Assembly: GCA_016286365.1 (NCBI GenBank)
Contig: JAEESN010000009.1
Location: 1 to 64,000 of the forward strand
Direction: 5' to 3'
DNA from: Treponema sp.
Lineage (GTDB): Bacteria; Spirochaetota; Spirochaetia; Treponematales; Treponemataceae
DNA: 64,000 bases
Shown here: piece by piece, positions 1-8,650 of the stretch
How positions within the stretch are numbered: position 1 is the stretch's first letter
Layout: every line of letters starts with the position of its first letter
Made by a program: the position numbers and the translations under genes
The notes under the pieces: model-generated
Database searches by the model: none
Told to the model about the DNA's origin: nothing
Seen by the model: only the letters and a program-made list of their open reading frames with translations

Positions 1-2
1 AG

Positions 3-848
3 GAACAGGAAGTCGAAGAAGTTGTAGAAGAATATAAAGGACCTACAGCCGACGACCTTAGACGCGAGGCAGAAAATTTTAAGACCCAGTGGGAATCTGA
101 AAAACAGCAGATGATTAATCAGGCTCAAGCCTCTGCCGACGATATCGTAAAAAAAGCCGAAGAAGCGGCCTTCGCCGAAGTGAAGAGACAGACAGACCAG
201 GCCCAGATCATAAAGACAGATGCAGAAGCAGAAGCTAATCAGATAATAGAAAACGCAAAAGCAGAAGCAGCACAGATTATTGCAAATGCACAGGCAGAAC
301 GCGACAGACTCCAGCGCGACGCACATAAAGAAGGATTTGATCAGGGACACGAAGAAGGATATGCAAGAGGTGTTGGCGAAGTAGACCGCCTTATTGAACG
401 AATGCATAAAATGCTCGAAGCCGTAATGCTCCGCCGCGAAGAAATCCTTTCCGACACAGAAAGCCAGATTGTAGAACTTGTAATTTTAATGGCACGCAAG
501 GTAATCAAGATTCTTTCCGAAAACCAAAAAAATGTTGTTATGGCAAATACACTTGCTGCCCTCAAAAAAGTTAAAACCCGCGGAAATGTTACCCTCCGTG
601 TTAATCTTGAAGATGTAAAACTTACAACAGAAAACGTTTCTGAATTCATCAAGCACGTAGAAAACGTAAAGGGAATTACAGTACTCGAAGACTCTTCTGT
701 AGAAAAGGGTGGATGTATTGTAGAAACAGACTTTGGTGCAATCGATGCACGTATTTCAAGTCAGCTCCAAGAACTCGAAAATAAGATTCTTGAAGTTTCT
801 CCTGTTAAAAATATTAAACGCTCAGATTCACTTGCAGCATCAGAATAA
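3..848 (+). CDS. fliH: Flagellar assembly protein FliH, 5'-truncated by the window edge
   Basis: Reading frame is open from base 3 through the listed ATG at 111 to TAA 846-848; coiled-coil Glu/Ala-rich N-terminus, FliH-like C-terminus, directly upstream of fliI and fliJ. Confidence 0.88.
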   Translation, partial: EQEVEEVVEEYKGPTADDLRREAENFKTQWESEKQQMINQAQASADDIVKKAEEAAFAEVKRQTDQAQIIKTDAEAEANQIIENAKAEAAQIIANAQAERDRLQRDAHKEGFDQGHEEGYARGVGEVDRLIERMHKMLEAVMLRREEILSDTESQIVELVILMARKVIKILSENQKNVVMANTLAALKKVKTRGNVTLRVNLEDVKLTTENVSEFIKHVENVKGITVLEDSSVEKGGCIVETDFGAIDARISSQLQELENKILEVSPVKNIKRSDSLAASE

Positions 849-865
849 ATTTATTAGAGGTTTTG

Positions 866-2320
866 ATGAGATCTTCTTATACAGGTGAATTTAATTTTTC
901 TAAATATCTCGAACAGGTTTGCGACGCAGAGACAATCCATTATATTGGTCAGGTTACAGGTGTAAAAGGGCTCGAAGTTCAGAGTGAAGGGCCTCGTTCT
1001 GTAATCGGTGAAATATGTACAATTAAACTTGGGGATGGTTCTTCCATTCTTGCAGAAGTTGTAGGCTTGAACGGAAAGGTTGTAAAGCTTTCTCCATTTG
1101 GCGACACAAAGGGTATAGAAGTAGGATGCGAAGTAATTGCAACAGGTTCAGTTCTTCAGGTTCCGGTTGGAAAATCGCTTTTAGGACGTGTTCTTGATGC
1201 AACAGGACATCCTTACGACGACCTTGGAGAAATTGTTCCGGAAAAATATTATCCTGCAGTTGCAAGCGCTCCTAACGCAATGACCCGTCTTCCAATTACA
1301 AAAAGACTTCAGACAGGAATCCGCGCAATCGATTCTCTTTTGACTGTTGGTAAAGGACAGCGTGTCGGTATTTTTGCAGGTTCAGGAATCGGTAAATCAA
1401 CTCTTTTAAGCATGGTAGCAAGAAATACCAATGCAGATGTAAATGTTATAGGTCTTATAGGAGAGCGTGGAAGAGAGCTTTTGGACTTTATTAACCGCGA
1501 CCTTGGAGAAGAAGGATTAAAGAGATCTGTTTTAGTTGTTGCAACAAGCGACCAGCCGGCAATCTGCAGGGTTAGGGCAGCTTATGTATGTACAGCAATT
1601 GCAGAATATTTCCGAGACCAGGGAAAGGACGTAATGCTCATGTTTGATAACCTCACAAGATTCAGTCTTGCACAGAGGGAAATCGGTATTTCGAATGGAG
1701 AGCCTCCAACAGAAAAAGGCTTTACACCAAGTGTTTTTAATATGCTTCCAAAGCTTCTTGAACGAACAGGAACCAACGACAAAGGCTCAATCACTGCTTT
1801 ATATGCTGTTTTAGTAGAAGGCGATGATATGAATAACCCTATTGCCGATGCAGTTCGTGGTATTCTTGACGGTCACGTTGTTTTAGACAGAAAACTTGCA
1901 CAGGCAAATCACTATCCTGCAATAGATGTCCTTCAGTCAATAAGCCGTCTTTCAAAGAGAGTTTCCGGTCCAAATACTAAACAGGCTGTTACAAGAATCA
2001 GAAGGCTCATGTCTACTTACGAAGAAAACGAAACTATGATTACAGCCGGTATCTATCAGAAAGGAACTTCTGCGGAAATAGACGAAGCTATAGAAATGCA
2101 CCCTGCAATCGAAGAATTTTTGATGCAGGAAGAAGAAGAAATGTGCACTATGGAAGATACACTTAAAAAACTATCTGACCTTTCTGGCATAGAAATCCCC
2201 GAAAGCGAATATGATGAAAATGCCGGTAATGTAAAAGAAACTCAGCCACAGGATGATGAAAATTCTGAAACTCCCGAACAGCCCGACAGTAAACCTTCTT
2301 TTACAGACACATTAATTTAA
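866..2320 (+). CDS. fliI: Flagellum-specific ATP synthase FliI
   Basis: Walker A GIFAGSGIGKSTLL, F1/rotary ATPase homology throughout; ATG at 866 preferred over the TTG at 863. Confidence 0.95.
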   Translation: MRSSYTGEFNFSKYLEQVCDAETIHYIGQVTGVKGLEVQSEGPRSVIGEICTIKLGDGSSILAEVVGLNGKVVKLSPFGDTKGIEVGCEVIATGSVLQVPVGKSLLGRVLDATGHPYDDLGEIVPEKYYPAVASAPNAMTRLPITKRLQTGIRAIDSLLTVGKGQRVGIFAGSGIGKSTLLSMVARNTNADVNVIGLIGERGRELLDFINRDLGEEGLKRSVLVVATSDQPAICRVRAAYVCTAIAEYFRDQGKDVMLMFDNLTRFSLAQREIGISNGEPPTEKGFTPSVFNMLPKLLERTGTNDKGSITALYAVLVEGDDMNNPIADAVRGILDGHVVLDRKLAQANHYPAIDVLQSISRLSKRVSGPNTKQAVTRIRRLMSTYEENETMITAGIYQKGTSAEIDEAIEMHPAIEEFLMQEEEEMCTMEDTLKKLSDLSGIEIPESEYDENAGNVKETQPQDDENSETPEQPDSKPSFTDTLI

Positions 2321-2332
2321 TAAATCACGCCT

Positions 2333-2770
2333 ATGAAAAAGTTTTCGTTTGATTTACAAAAAGTCCTCGATTACAGAAAATTTGAGCAGGAACAGGCGGA
2401 AACAGAACTTGCAAAGGCATTAGCCGTAGAAAACGAAATCAATCAGAATCTTAAAACCATTGCCGCCCAGCACGTTGCTTCGAATAAGCAGATAGACGGA
2501 CACGTTGAGTTCGAAGATATGATGGCACACAGTCAGTATTCAAATCTGCTTGAGTATCAGAAAGAAGAGCTTTTAAAACAGCTTGCACAGGCACAGATTG
2601 TAATAGAAGAAAAAAGAAAAGTCTTAACTGAATGCATGAAAAAAACACTTGCCCTTGAAAAGTTAAAAGAAAAAGAGCTTAATGATTACAAAAAAGCTCT
2701 TTCCCGTGAAGAAAATAATTTTATTGATGAGCTTGGCGCCCAGGGTTATTTCCGTAAGACATTTAATTAA
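2333..2770 (+). CDS. fliJ: Flagellar export chaperone FliJ
   Basis: Coiled-coil protein starting MKKFSFDLQKVLDYRKFEQEQAE, typical FliJ, directly after fliI. Confidence 0.85.
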   Translation: MKKFSFDLQKVLDYRKFEQEQAETELAKALAVENEINQNLKTIAAQHVASNKQIDGHVEFEDMMAHSQYSNLLEYQKEELLKQLAQAQIVIEEKRKVLTECMKKTLALEKLKEKELNDYKKALSREENNFIDELGAQGYFRKTFN

Positions 2771-2824
2771 TCATAATTATTTCCGATTAATCCCACAGAC
2801 TAAACCCCGGCAGTCAATTTTCAA

Positions 2825-4480
2825 TTAATACTTAAATGCACTTCCACCAATGAACTCGCGGATGATTGAACGAGGAGGTACTGCTGTTGGTGCAATTGTT
2901 GCAAAGTTTTCGAGGAAGTTTAAAAGGCGCTGTGCTTCTGAATACTGAGGCATTGTAGGCATTACGCGGCGTAAGAGCGGAGCTGCATAAACACGAAGAA
3001 CAGAAAGTTCATAATCAAGCGCTGTATTTAAAATTGCATCTGCGTTATCGTGGAACGGGAAGATGTGAAGTTCTTCTCCTTTCTGAACGCTCGGCCACAT
3101 TTCTATTGTTCCTTCTGCAGGCTTTCCGCGGAAATTGTTGTCTCTTACAATTCGTCTGATTAAGCGGTTATCGCTTGTAGAAACACGGTTATGGTCATCA
3201 AGGTTCAGCTGGGTGAGTGCCGAAAGATAAATCTTGAATTTCAACTCATCAGGAATTTTTGGAGTGAGCTTTGGATTAAGTCCGTGAATTCCTTCCATAA
3301 TAAGGATTTCGTTTTCTTTTAAAGTCATCTTATTTTTTTCGTCAAAATAACTTGTGCCAGTGTGGAAGTCGTAACTTGGGATGTTTACTTCTTTTCCTGC
3401 AAATAAATCCACAAGGTTCTGATTCAATAAATCGATGTTCAGAGCTTCAAGACATTCAAAATCAGGCTGTCCGTTTTCATCTAAAGGAGTTTTATCTTTT
3501 CCGGCATAATAACAGTCAAGGCTGATTACTTTTGGTACGAATCCCATTGCCTGTAATTCAAGTCCGAGTTTTTTTGCAGAAGTTGTTTTTCCCGATGATG
3601 AAGGACCTGCGATTAAAACAACGCGTACTTTTTTGCTTTTTACAATCTGAGAGGCAATATCTGCAATGCATTTTTCCTGATGAGTTTCTGCAATATCAAT
3701 AAAGTCATTGATTTTTCTGTTAGCAATCATGTCGTTTAACGAAGCAGCAGTTGTTACGTTTACTCTTTTTCCCCAGTCCTTATACTGTTTGTAAATGCTG
3801 AAGAGTTTTGATTCATCCTTGAATTTTGGAAGGAGAGAAGGTGCCTTTGTTTTTGGGAAGCGGAGGAGTAATCCATCCTGATATTTAATCAGATCAAAAA
3901 CCTGAAGTGAACCGGTTGAAAGAACAAGAGGACCAAAATATAAATCAGAGAAGTTATCGATTGTATTGATGTGAACTGTTGATTTACATGTGTGGAAAAG
4001 CTGTTTTCTTGTTTCAACAAGGTTTAATTTTTCAAAAAGATTTACAGCCTGCTCCCAGGAAATATATTCAGATTTGATTTTGATATCCTTATTAATCATT
4101 TCCTGCATTTCTTTCTTTAATTTTTCTGCATCAATAGGTTTTGAATCAAAGGTGTAGTAATATCCATAAGAGATGCTGTTTCCTACAGTGATTCGGCTTT
4201 TAGGGTCGATTTTGTGTGCTGCAGCTGCAAGTAAAAGACAGAGTGAGCGGCGGTAAACAGCCATTCCTTCGCGTGTATTGTTATAAACAGGTTCAACCTT
4301 GCAGTCAAATTCGAGCGGTGTATTTAAAGAAGTAAGTTCATTATTTATTTTTGCTGCTACAAGCTGTGCTCCGTTGATTGAAGATCCAGGCATAAAACTG
4401 AAAACCTGTGTTCCTTTTTCTGCATCAGCTGTAACTTCTTTTCCGTCACGTAAATAGGTGATTTTGATAGTATTTGTCAT
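2825..4480 (-). CDS. Uridine kinase-like nucleoside kinase with N-terminal TGS/ThrRS-like domains
   Basis: N-terminal TGS-like and HxxxH-type ThrRS accessory-like region, C-terminal P-loop AGPSSSGKTTSAKKL plus EGIHGLNP of the uridine kinase/PRK family; GGAG precedes the second ATG (4480) of the listed ORF. Confidence 0.8.
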   Translation of the reverse strand: MTNTIKITYLRDGKEVTADAEKGTQVFSFMPGSSINGAQLVAAKINNELTSLNTPLEFDCKVEPVYNNTREGMAVYRRSLCLLLAAAAHKIDPKSRITVGNSISYGYYYTFDSKPIDAEKLKKEMQEMINKDIKIKSEYISWEQAVNLFEKLNLVETRKQLFHTCKSTVHINTIDNFSDLYFGPLVLSTGSLQVFDLIKYQDGLLLRFPKTKAPSLLPKFKDESKLFSIYKQYKDWGKRVNVTTAASLNDMIANRKINDFIDIAETHQEKCIADIASQIVKSKKVRVVLIAGPSSSGKTTSAKKLGLELQAMGFVPKVISLDCYYAGKDKTPLDENGQPDFECLEALNIDLLNQNLVDLFAGKEVNIPSYDFHTGTSYFDEKNKMTLKENEILIMEGIHGLNPKLTPKIPDELKFKIYLSALTQLNLDDHNRVSTSDNRLIRRIVRDNNFRGKPAEGTIEMWPSVQKGEELHIFPFHDNADAILNTALDYELSVLRVYAAPLLRRVMPTMPQYSEAQRLLNFLENFATIAPTAVPPRSIIREFIGGSAFKY

Positions 4481-4590
4481 AGATGTCTCCATAAAGTAAA
4501 TTCTATAAGTATAATTCAGTATAATGGATGATTTGCTAAAAGTAAAATCATTAAAAATCCGATATTTATAAGATTTCGTTATCTTTAATA

Positions 4591-4606
4591 TTAAGACTTT
4601 TCTTAA
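4591..4606. promoter_or_regulatory. Inverted repeat TTAAGA-CTTT-TCTTAA just upstream of a candidate -35 box
   Basis: Perfect 6-bp arms, 4-nt spacer, in the divergent intergenic region. Confidence 0.4.
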
Positions 4607-4636
4607 TTGTCATTTTATATATAGTAATGCTATAAT
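4607..4636 (+). promoter_or_regulatory. Candidate sigma70 promoter TTGTCA-N18-TATAAT
   Basis: -35 at 4607-4612, -10 at 4631-4636, start codon only 8 nt downstream. Confidence 0.55.
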
Positions 4637-4644
4637 TAATCATT

Positions 4645-6309
4645 ATGAAAAATTACAAGTTTATTTTATTAAAGTTATTTTTAATAACAGTATGTTTATG
4701 GTCGGCTAGTGCTTCAGGAATGAGGGACTATGTATGTATTGTAAATGCCAATTATTCGGAAGAGAATAAAGCCTTTCTTAATAACTACAAGAACACCATG
4801 GTATCAAGCGGCTACAGCGATTTTGGTAAGTACATTGATGACTACCTTAAAGGTTCGTTTGGTTCCGGTTTTGTTTATACAGCATCGAATGGAAAGAGTT
4901 ATATCATTACCAACAGACACGTTATTTCTTCTGGTAAAACAGCAACAGTAAAATTCGAAAAAGATGATGGTACTTACGACGAGTATAAGGATCTTGTAAT
5001 TCTCGGTGTAGATGAAGATCTTGACCTTGCCGTAATTGAATTACCTTCTTCTTTCAAGCGAAGCGGATTGTCTTTCAGCACTGCTAAAGTTGAAGATGGA
5101 CAGGATGTATATACAGCAGGTTTCCCTGGTCTTGGAGATGAACCTGTATGGCAGCTTGGAAAAGGTATTGTATCTAACTCATCAGCAAGAATTAAAGAAC
5201 TCATTGATCCAGAGATTTCTGTTTTGATTCAGCATTCTGCCCAGGTAGATGGAGGTAATTCGGGTGGTCCATTGTTGATTCAGAGCTCTAAATCAAGAGG
5301 TGGATATGCTGTTATCGGTATTAACACATGGAAAGCTATTAAGCGTGAAAACACTAACTTTGCAGTTCCTGCAACAGTTGTAAAAAAATCTGTTGATACA
5401 ATCATTGCTTCTAAAGGAAAGAACAATAAGATTTCGGACAGACTTACAAAGTTCAACGCATCGATTGCAAACGAAGAAGAAACTTTCTATAACTTTTCAA
5501 GATATATTTCTAACGAAATGGTATCTAAGACAAAGGGAAAAGTTTTTACAAATATTCTTAATGCTGCATCAAGCTCAGCTTACAAAATCATCCTGAGCAC
5601 TTTTGCAAACGATCCTATTGAGGGTGTAAAATACGCTTTATCTTATTACATCTGGACATCGTTCAAAAAGAGCGGAAAAACTATTGAATATACAACAGGG
5701 GATCCGGTTTCTACAGAAAGAGGTTATGATGTAGCTTTCGCAATCAATGGAAAAAAATCACTCTCTTCTTCATGGATTAATGAACAGGGAATCTGGAGAC
5801 TCGTTGATTTTAATGGAATCATTTCCGGCGAAAACGTAGAAATGGAAAAAACATTCAGCATGACAAATCCATATGTCTTCAAAGTCTACGGAGGATATTC
5901 TTCTCTTGATGTTAATGGTCTTGAAGGAAGCGGCTTTGCATTTGAAGGTGGTATTCAGTTCTCTACTGTAGAGATTTTTGGTGGAATTAAAAAAGGTTTT
6001 CCTTCGGATGATGGTAAGGGATACATGTTCGGTTCAAAAGGATTTTTGCCTCTGAACTTCGGAAACTTTATCATTCAGCCGGGATTTGGTTTTGAAGGTG
6101 ATTTCTACGATAGTTATTATTTTGGACACGGTTTCCTTCTGTGTTTATTTGCAGAACTTGACTTTACTTACTGTATTTCAGATAAAATCGGTATAGGTGT
6201 CTGTGGAAAATATCTAAAATCATTCTTTGGTGACGACAAGGCATCAGGCTTTACAGTAACTGCAGGTTTAAGATTCGGCTTTGGCGGTGGTGGTTCTACA
6301 CTCTGGTAA
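4645..6309 (+). CDS. Secreted trypsin-like serine protease with probable C-terminal outer-membrane beta-barrel-like domain
   Basis: Signal peptide; catalytic contexts TNRHVIS, DLDLAVIEL and GGNSGGPLL; C-terminal third is rich in alternating aromatic/Gly strands. Confidence 0.8.
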   Translation: MKNYKFILLKLFLITVCLWSASASGMRDYVCIVNANYSEENKAFLNNYKNTMVSSGYSDFGKYIDDYLKGSFGSGFVYTASNGKSYIITNRHVISSGKTATVKFEKDDGTYDEYKDLVILGVDEDLDLAVIELPSSFKRSGLSFSTAKVEDGQDVYTAGFPGLGDEPVWQLGKGIVSNSSARIKELIDPEISVLIQHSAQVDGGNSGGPLLIQSSKSRGGYAVIGINTWKAIKRENTNFAVPATVVKKSVDTIIASKGKNNKISDRLTKFNASIANEEETFYNFSRYISNEMVSKTKGKVFTNILNAASSSAYKIILSTFANDPIEGVKYALSYYIWTSFKKSGKTIEYTTGDPVSTERGYDVAFAINGKKSLSSSWINEQGIWRLVDFNGIISGENVEMEKTFSMTNPYVFKVYGGYSSLDVNGLEGSGFAFEGGIQFSTVEIFGGIKKGFPSDDGKGYMFGSKGFLPLNFGNFIIQPGFGFEGDFYDSYYFGHGFLLCLFAELDFTYCISDKIGIGVCGKYLKSFFGDDKASGFTVTAGLRFGFGGGGSTLW

Positions 6310-6346
6310 CAGTCTGGAATATTGATAATTTTTTACGTTTGTGTTA

Positions 6347-6373
6347 AATTAAATTATTATTCGTAATTTAATT
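6347..6373. promoter_or_regulatory. AT-rich inverted repeat immediately upstream of the yebC ribosome-binding site
   Basis: AATTAAATTA-TTATTCG-TAATTTAATT, perfect 10-bp arms. Confidence 0.35.
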
Positions 6374-6389
6374 AAATAAGGAGTTCCTA

Positions 6390-7133
6390 ATGTCAGGACA
6401 TAGTAAATGGGCCACCATTAAACATGCAAAGGGTTTGGCCGATGCAAAACGTGGTAAGATTTTTACCAAATTTATTAAGGAAATTTCTATTGCTGCACGT
6501 ATGGGTGGTGGAGATCCTAACTCTAACCCTCGTCTTAGAACTGTAATCATCAAAGCTCGTGCTGCTAATATGCCTAAAGATAACATTGAACGTGCTATCA
6601 AAAAAGGTACCGGTGAAGACGGTGGAGCAGCGTACGAAGAATACTTATACGAAGGTTATGCTCCTGGTGGTGTAGCTGTAATGGTAGAAGTTCTTTCAGA
6701 TAACAAAAACCGTGCAGCCGCAGACGTAAAAAATATTTTTGCAAAGAACGGTGGAAACCTTGGTACTTCTGGATCTGTATCACGTATGTTCCAGAGAAAA
6801 GGTACAATCGAAATCGATGCAGAAAAAGCTTCTGAAGATGAAGTAATGGAAATTGCTCTTGAAGCTGGTGCAGACGATATCGTAAACGAAGACGGAATTA
6901 TCACAGTAACAACTGCTCCTGATGCATTCACTGCTGTTGCAGAAGCATTACAGGATAAAGGAATCGAAACACTTTCTGCTGATGTAGGAATGGTTCCTGA
7001 TGCATATACTCCAGTAGATAAAGATACAGCTGCAAAAGTTCAGCGCCTTATCGACCGCCTCGAAGACAACGACGATGTTCAGAACGTATATCACACCGCT
7101 GAATATCCAGACGACTTCGTGCCAGAGGAGTAA
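6390..7133 (+). CDS. yebC: YebC/PmpR family protein
   Basis: MSGHSKWATIKHAKGLADAKRGKIFTKFIKEI signature; SD aaggag. Confidence 0.97.
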   Translation: MSGHSKWATIKHAKGLADAKRGKIFTKFIKEISIAARMGGGDPNSNPRLRTVIIKARAANMPKDNIERAIKKGTGEDGGAAYEEYLYEGYAPGGVAVMVEVLSDNKNRAAADVKNIFAKNGGNLGTSGSVSRMFQRKGTIEIDAEKASEDEVMEIALEAGADDIVNEDGIITVTTAPDAFTAVAEALQDKGIETLSADVGMVPDAYTPVDKDTAAKVQRLIDRLEDNDDVQNVYHTAEYPDDFVPEE

Positions 7134-7320
7134 TAATAGCAAAAGCGTTAAAAAAAATCACGAAGACTTGGAGCGATTTTTTAGCTTTTACCTTTATAAC
7201 AATAGCAACTGCGTTAAAAAAAATTGCGAAGACTTGGAGCATTTTTCTAGCAGTTACCTAATTTAATAGCAGAATCGTTAAAAAAAATAGCGAAAACATG
7301 GAGCAATTTTTTAGATTCTA
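7134..7320. repeat. Three tandem ~65-bp imperfect hairpin units
   Basis: Units share core GTTAAAAAAAAtNNCGAAgACtTGGAGCnaTTTTTtAG, flanked by different but complementary hexamers: AAAAGC/GCTTTT, AACTGC/GCAGTT, AGAATC/GATTCT. Confidence 0.85.
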
Positions 7321-7351
7321 CTTCTTACTAAAGAAAACACTTTTCTTTATT

Positions 7352-7390
7352 GAAAAACTCGTTCATAATATATGTGGACGGGTTTTTTCA
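7352..7390 (+). terminator. Probable rho-independent terminator
   Basis: GAAAAACTCGTTCATA ... TGTGGACGGGTTTTTTC hairpin (with G-U pairs) plus T-tract. Confidence 0.5.
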
Positions 7391-7413
7391 TTTTAAAAAC
7401 AAGGAGTAAAAAA

Positions 7414-8010
7414 ATGTTTGGAAAAAATGATAAGGAAAATGAATTAAGAAAAATAACTGAAGAAAAAAAGAATTCGTTATTTACAGAATCAGACGATGAC
7501 ATTAGCGGAGAGAATAATTACATCCAGGGAGCTGTTGGAAGCCTTGTTGGTGCTCTGTTAGGCTCTGTTATCTGGTTTTTAATCGGTATGGTTGGCTTTT
7601 ATGCTTCTATTGCAGGTTATGCAATTGCATTCTGTGCATTTAAAGGCTATCAGCTTATGAAGGGAAAGCTTACCCGAGTTGCCGTTGTAATCAATATTGT
7701 GGCAATGCTCGTCGCTTTTCTTGCCGTAAATTATCTTTCATATTTTTATGCAATCCACAAAGAAGTTCCAGATCTTACTTTAAAAGCTTTCGGACAGGTG
7801 TTACCAATAATCATCCGCGAACCAGAAGTTTTAAGAGAAATCTGTTTGAATCTTGGACTTGGTTTACTCTTTATGCTTTTAGGTTCTTACAGGACAATCA
7901 AAGAATGCTTTGACTTTATTAAAAAGAAGGAAGAAAAGAATAACGTTCAGGATAATCCTGTTATAGAAGATAATTCATTAGACAAGACTGATTCAAAAGA
8001 AAGCGAATAA
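7414..8010 (+). CDS. Membrane protein of unknown function
   Basis: ATG at 7414 has SD aaggag; several hydrophobic segments; charged C-terminus. Confidence 0.6.
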   Translation: MFGKNDKENELRKITEEKKNSLFTESDDDISGENNYIQGAVGSLVGALLGSVIWFLIGMVGFYASIAGYAIAFCAFKGYQLMKGKLTRVAVVINIVAMLVAFLAVNYLSYFYAIHKEVPDLTLKAFGQVLPIIIREPEVLREICLNLGLGLLFMLLGSYRTIKECFDFIKKKEEKNNVQDNPVIEDNSLDKTDSKESE

Positions 8011-8031
8011 TTTTGTACAAAGAATAATCTT

Positions 8032-8592
8032 ATGATAAATCAGAGCAAGTCTTTTAATTCTTTACCGGGTTCTCAGAGCATAAAAAATACAAACGAAAAA
8101 AAAATAATCCGTGTGCTTGGAATTGACCCGGGACTTGCAAATACAGGCTTTGGTGTTATAGATTTTTCGGGTGGCAGATACAGAATGGTAAGCTACGGCT
8201 GCATCACAACAAAGCCGGAAGATTCACATTCGCAAAGGTTATTAACAATTTATAACAGGCTCTGTGCCGTAATAGATGAGTTTAAACCGACTCAGGCAGG
8301 AATGGAAACACTTTATTTTGCCAAAAACGCTGCTTCTGCAATGGGTGTAAGTGAGGCTCGCGGGGTTGTAACGCTCTGTCTTGCCCAGCACTGCATTGAA
8401 CTTGGAGAATACACTCCGAATCAGATAAAAAAAGCTGTAAGCGGAAGTACGAATGCTCAAAAAGAAATAGTTCAGGAATATGTTAAATTGCTTTTAGGGT
8501 TAAAGGATGTCCCAAAGCCTGATCACGCCGCCGACGCCCTTGCCGGAGCTATCACTCATATTCACTATTCGCAAACCACTATTAAAGTTTAA
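8032..8592 (+). CDS. ruvC: Crossover junction endodeoxyribonuclease RuvC
   Basis: RVLGIDPGLANTGFGVID, METLYFAKN, DHAADALAGAITH motifs. Confidence 0.95.
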   Translation: MINQSKSFNSLPGSQSIKNTNEKKIIRVLGIDPGLANTGFGVIDFSGGRYRMVSYGCITTKPEDSHSQRLLTIYNRLCAVIDEFKPTQAGMETLYFAKNAASAMGVSEARGVVTLCLAQHCIELGEYTPNQIKKAVSGSTNAQKEIVQEYVKLLLGLKDVPKPDHAADALAGAITHIHYSQTTIKV

Positions 8593-8650
8593 GTTGATTA
8601 TGGTTTAAGCCTGGCTTATTCATATGATATAATGTTAGAGAGGTATAAAA

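Noticed and set aside
6656-6931. Minus-strand ORF opposite yebC
   Set aside because: Antisense to a highly conserved gene, no SD and no recognisable family.
7134-7320. Integron attC sites as an explanation for the three hairpins
   Set aside because: GTT is present, but as a bulge in the left arm; no RYYYAAC...GTTRRRY arrangement, conserved parts are internal rather than terminal, and no integrase or cassette genes are nearby.
7134-7320. CRISPR array
   Set aside because: Units are imperfect, contiguous and self-complementary, with no unique spacers and no cas genes.
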